Below the pieces are notes generated by a model that worked only from the letters and a program-made list of their open reading frames with translations, ran no database searches and had not been told where the DNA came from. From Halanaerobiaceae bacterium (GTDB lineage: Bacteria; Bacillota; Halanaerobiia; Halanaerobiales; Halarsenatibacteraceae), in NCBI GenBank assembly GCA_003554685.1, contig PWHA01000121.1, positions 1 through 8,508 of the forward strand: a stretch of 8,508 bases of DNA, in the 5' to 3' direction. The position numbers and the translations under genes were made by a program. Below, in pieces: positions 6,311 through 8,508 of this stretch; within the stretch, counting starts at the first letter, position 1, and each line of letters starts with the position of its first letter.

Positions 6311-6739
6311 TTGTCTGAATCCGATAATACTAATAAATACAAATCTTTTATTGATAAATTAAAATTAAAAGATATTTATATGAAATCTATTCATGTTAAT
6401 CGGTTTGTTGACGAGATCCAGAATCGTAATTTTTCTTTAAACTTAAAGTTCGATGAAGTATATCATGATTATAATAAAGTTCAGAATAGCCTAAAATATT
6501 CAATAAAATTTATTTGTAATTGTATTGATGCTGACGACGAAACAAATGTATTCGATATTAGTACTACATTTATAGTTAAATATAATCTTGACGGAGAAGA
6601 TGATTTTGATGATGAGTTTTTTAAGCAATATAAAAGTAATGCAATCTTTAATGTTTGGCCTTTTATAAGGTCAACAATTAAAGATATTACCAATAGAATT
6701 GATGTACCCACACCACCATTACCTCTATACAAACAATAG
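6311..6739 (+). CDS. SecB-like chaperone
   Basis: The 142 residues fit a SecB-fold protein: an N-terminal KLKLKDIYMKS strand, central alternating strands typical of the SecB beta sheet (about 41-92), then N110-A-I-F-N-V-W-P-F-I-R120-STIKDIT and a Pro-rich end (VPTPPLPLY, 132-140). The last part corresponds to SecB's conserved '(N/C)(A/P)..LFPYaR..I' helix and the 'P.l.l.P' C-terminal segment. SecB holds client proteins unfolded. SecB-like copies placed inside toxin-antitoxin operons (Rv1957 in Mycobacterium tuberculosis) instead protect the antitoxin and so control the toxin. The TTG start is fixed by AAAGGAGG (6295-6302), 8 nt upstream. It lies 15 nt after the first gene and 7 nt before the third. 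The operon context favours a dedicated chaperone over general export. The assignment is by motif only; similarity to SecB over the first half is modest. Confidence 0.7.
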   Translation: MSESDNTNKYKSFIDKLKLKDIYMKSIHVNRFVDEIQNRNFSLNLKFDEVYHDYNKVQNSLKYSIKFICNCIDADDETNVFDISTTFIVKYNLDGEDDFDDEFFKQYKSNAIFNVWPFIRSTIKDITNRIDVPTPPLPLYKQ

Positions 6740-6746
6740 TGGTGAT

Positions 6747-7478
6747 ATGATGAACTTTTCATGTGGAAATAAAACAAAAACATTTTCCATGATAACTAAG
6801 AAAGTTGTCAAGGTTGCATTAAAAAGTAAAGACCATTTTAATTCTATAACATTTTTATTAGCTAATCTATCAAATAATAAATTTTCTGATGTTATTTTAG
6901 AAATGACCTCTGAAATCTATCATATCAAAGATACAGATACTGAGCATGCTCTAAAAAAAATCATAGCTTCAATTGCCGATCTAGCTAAACCAGATTTTTC
7001 AGACTTTAAAGGAGAATTTTTAGAACTAATTACTTATAATTTATTTGATGATTCAAATATAAATAAAAAAGCAGAATGTTTACCTGCTCTATCAGGTCAA
7101 AAAATAGAAATTTATCATAATGATAGGCTTCTCGATAAAAGGCTTGATTCAGCTTTTTGGAAAAATAATTGGATTGAATTACATGAATGCAAATATTCTT
7201 TAAGATCTGTTTTAAATGATGAAGATGAGAAGTTAAAGATTATATATATGAATAAACTTTATTACAAATTAAATGATATTTTTTCAGACATAAATCTCTA
7301 TTTAACAACATTATCTCCTGCAAAAGAAATTAAATATAGATATATTCCAGCAGATAATTTAGAAAAAAGGTTCAGCGATTTTTTAGAAGATAATATTTTA
7401 AAAGAATTACCTGAAAATCAAGATGTTCAGGTTAACCTAATCTATAAAGAAACTTTAGCTCAAAGATTATTTAACTAA
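6747..7478 (+). CDS. Putative PD-(D/E)XK-type nuclease, third gene of SecB-like operon
   Basis: I do not recognise a named family. Numbered from the ATG at 6747 (243 residues), it has a helical N-terminal half and then a motif set expected of a restriction-endonuclease-like fold: F87-K-G-E90-F-L-E93 in a helix, D134 in K-R-L-D-S-A-F-W, and E147-C-K149 in I-E-L-H-E-C-K-Y, giving D-x12-E-x-K with an upstream helical Glu. It could cut DNA or RNA, either as a toxin or against invaders. HamA/DUF1837-like and Cap4-like nucleases share such an arrangement, but I cannot show a specific relationship. A longer frame from a TTG at 6699 overlaps the SecB-like gene by 41 bp and has no ribosome site. Two adjacent ATGs (6747, 6750), just after the upstream stop and preceded by GTGGTG, suit translational coupling. 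It is as AT-rich as its two partners. Confidence 0.75.
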   Translation: MMNFSCGNKTKTFSMITKKVVKVALKSKDHFNSITFLLANLSNNKFSDVILEMTSEIYHIKDTDTEHALKKIIASIADLAKPDFSDFKGEFLELITYNLFDDSNINKKAECLPALSGQKIEIYHNDRLLDKRLDSAFWKNNWIELHECKYSLRSVLNDEDEKLKIIYMNKLYYKLNDIFSDINLYLTTLSPAKEIKYRYIPADNLEKRFSDFLEDNILKELPENQDVQVNLIYKETLAQRLFN

Positions 7479-7517
7479 AAAGAAAAAAGAAAAAGAAAAA
7501 GAAAAAGAGAAAAGAGG
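7477..7517 (+). repeat. 41-nt homopurine tract, (A4-6)G microsatellite
   Basis: From within the stop codon of the nuclease gene, 41 consecutive purines run as repeated AAAAAG units, ending just before direct repeat copy 3. Such a tract is prone to slippage and may form unusual DNA structure; no gene is encoded. No rho-independent terminator is visible between the operon and copy 3. Confidence 0.85.
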
Positions 7518-7525
7518 CGCAGTTT

Positions 7526-7623
7526 GGTGGTATCAGCGTATTTGGTCGGTACCGGGTTCCCCCACGAAAAACCACAATTTTCGACAGGTGGAACTGAGCA
7601 ATTGTCTGCCTTCAGAGAAAGAC
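7526..7623 (+). repeat. Direct repeat copy 3 (3' of nuclease operon)
   Basis: Third copy, same orientation as the others. It is identical to copy 1 over 54 bp (7535-7588) and shares the right-hand CAATTGTCTGCCTTCAGAG with copy 2. The first hairpin CGAAAA/TTTTCG is kept. The second is GGTGGA/TCTGCC, which still pairs fully if two G-U pairs are allowed. With copy 2 it brackets the promoter and all three genes of the AT-rich operon. Confidence 0.9.
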
Positions 7624-7627
7624 TGCT

Positions 7628-7681
7628 AGACAGGAGCTCTCAAAGAGCTGGCAGCTTCCTTTCCGAGTTTGCCTCCTGTCT
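7628..7681. terminator. Branched inverted repeat at the 3' end of the Fic gene
   Basis: AGACAGGAG (7628-7636) and CTCCTGTCT (7673-7681) form a 9-bp outer stem whose right arm touches the Fic stop codon (7681-7683). Inside are AGCTCT-CAA-AGAGCT (7635-7649, competing with the outer stem for two bases) and a short GGCA/TGCC pair. On the minus strand it lies directly after the Fic gene and could end its transcript, but only a pyrimidine-mixed stretch (TCTTTCTCT) follows, so it is not a classic terminator. Confidence 0.4.
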
Positions 7682-8508
7682 CACAGTTGGCGGTTATTAG
7701 CCTTAACCAGCTCCAGCAGTTCCCGATTGATATAGATTTTCTGCCGGCCAACCTGCTCCGACTTCATCAGCCCGATTTCTTCCAGCTGAGACAGATAGTT
7801 AGAGGCCGTCTTTCGGGTAACCTCCAGCCCCTCCTGCACATCGCTGATTCTGGTGTAAAACTCGTTGAAAATCACATCAATCAGCTCCCGGGAATAGATA
7901 TTTGCCAGCTCCCGTTTAAGCTCCTCAGCCTTCTCTTCAACCAGCTCATTAATAGAACGGGCCAGCTTAAGGGTATTTCTGGCCGTAACTTCCACCGCCT
8001 TGAGAATATAATCTATCCAGGCTTCCCAGTTATTATCCTCACTAACCCGCTGCAGCAGCCGATAATATTCAGCTTTATTGGCAATGATATATCTGCTGAG
8101 ATAGAGTATCGGACTGTCCAGCAGCTCTTTTAGAATCAAATAAAGCACATTGATGATTCTTCCCGTGCGACCATTGCCGTCATAAAAAGGATGAATTGCT
8201 TCAAACTGATAATGAATCACCGCCAGCTTTATCAGGGGATCGGTCTCCTCACCGGCAGCATTAATATACTCTTCCAGATTATCCAGCAGCCTGACAATCT
8301 CATCATAATCTGCGGGAGGGGTATGCACAATTTCACCGCTGGCCTGATTAATGATTTTTGTCCCCGGAACCCGGCGAATTCCGCTGTCATTCTCCAGGAT
8401 TATTTTATGAATTTCCTTAAAAATATTGATGGTCAGGCTCCGTTTCTCCTGAACAAGCTGATAACCCTGCCATAAAGCCCTTCTGTAATTAACAACCTCC
8501 CTGGCTGC
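7681..8508 (-). CDS. Fic-family AMP-transferase-like protein with C-terminal winged helix, 5' end outside window
   Basis: Fic proteins usually transfer AMP (or another nucleotide group) from a nucleotide onto a hydroxyl group of a target protein. The frame stays open from 8508 to the TGA at 7683-7681, giving 275 visible residues; about 90-100 N-terminal residues are missing by comparison with the usual ~370. Visible N-terminal sequence (AAREVVNYRRALWQGYQL) matches the helix preceding the Fic core in this group. The catalytic loop H-P-F-Y-D-G-N-G-R-T-G-R is complete (codons 8193-8158), with the flap at TPPADYDE. Residues after about 195 form a winged-helix domain (RISDVQEGLEVTRKTASNYL, then LMKSEQVGRQKIYINREL), suggesting DNA binding and possibly autoregulation. 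The inhibitory (S/T)xxxE(G/N) helix expected in class II Fic proteins would lie upstream, outside the window. A GTG at 8328 is internal, not the start. It converges on the nuclease operon and is GC-rich. Confidence 0.9.
   Translation of the reverse strand, partial: AAREVVNYRRALWQGYQLVQEKRSLTINIFKEIHKIILENDSGIRRVPGTKIINQASGEIVHTPPADYDEIVRLLDNLEEYINAAGEETDPLIKLAVIHYQFEAIHPFYDGNGRTGRIINVLYLILKELLDSPILYLSRYIIANKAEYYRLLQRVSEDNNWEAWIDYILKAVEVTARNTLKLARSINELVEEKAEELKRELANIYSRELIDVIFNEFYTRISDVQEGLEVTRKTASNYLSQLEEIGLMKSEQVGRQKIYINRELLELVKANNRQL

Noticed and set aside
6699..6746. Longer start (TTG) for the nuclease gene
   Set aside because: It overlaps the SecB-like gene, has no ribosome site, and the 16 extra residues (MMYPHHHYLYTNNSGD) are only the other-frame reading of the SecB-like 3' end.
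3101..7623. Integron attC array
   Set aside because: Same-orientation repeats 3' of genes suggest gene cassettes, but I find no GTTRRRY/RYYYAAC core sites, no attC-like long imperfect palindrome and no integrase, and one unit holds three genes with its own promoter.
3101..7623. CRISPR or insertion-sequence ends
   Set aside because: Only three copies spaced kilobases apart, all direct, with genes between them, and no transposase frame in the window.
7669..8475. Plus-strand open frames opposite the Fic gene
   Set aside because: The minus strand carries an unbroken Fic protein with its catalytic motif; the plus-strand frames show no recognisable features.

Overview
The window looks like an accessory region of a diderm (two-membrane) Firmicute, most plausibly Halanaerobiales; this is inference. 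The support is an OmpA-type peptidoglycan-binding envelope protein next to Firmicute-style signals (strong AGGAGG ribosome sites, consensus sigma-A promoters) and a Wzz/GumC-type polysaccharide co-polymerase. Base composition is patchy: the Wzz-like, leucine-rich-repeat and Fic genes are GC-rich, the OmpA gene is intermediate, and the three-gene block at 5684-7478 is very AT-rich. That points to separately acquired modules.

Layout. 1-716 (minus): N-terminal part of a Wzz/GumC-like inner-membrane protein, cut by an in-frame TAG, with a good minus-strand promoter at 928-956. 957-1629: non-coding, full of short tandem repeats, ending in four 26-bp repeats that each carry an SD-like AGGAG and lead into the next gene. 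1630-3108 (plus): secreted internalin-like LRR protein with a long Glu/Leu linker. 3542-5206 (plus): OmpA-family protein with two near-identical DUF4892-like domains. 5684-7478 (plus): tight three-gene operon encoding a helical protein of unknown function with a Y-P-D-W tail, a SecB-like chaperone, and a protein with a PD-(D/E)XK nuclease-like motif set. 7681-8508 (minus): Fic-family protein with a C-terminal winged helix; its 5' end lies outside the window.

Three copies of one ~95-bp direct repeat sit just downstream of the LRR gene, the OmpA gene and the nuclease operon, all in the same orientation. The OmpA gene and the three-gene operon therefore each occupy a segment bounded by copies of the repeat. 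This resembles a cassette array, although no recombinase is present.

The most interesting candidate is the 5684-7478 operon. The combination of a SecB-like chaperone, a partner with a short aromatic C-terminal tail and a putative nuclease resembles the logic of toxin-antitoxin-chaperone (TAC) modules, with proteins I do not recognise as known TAC toxins or antitoxins. It may be an undescribed chaperone-controlled nuclease (defence or addiction) system. The Fic gene next door could reflect a small defence/toxin neighbourhood. All functional statements about this operon are inference from motifs and context.
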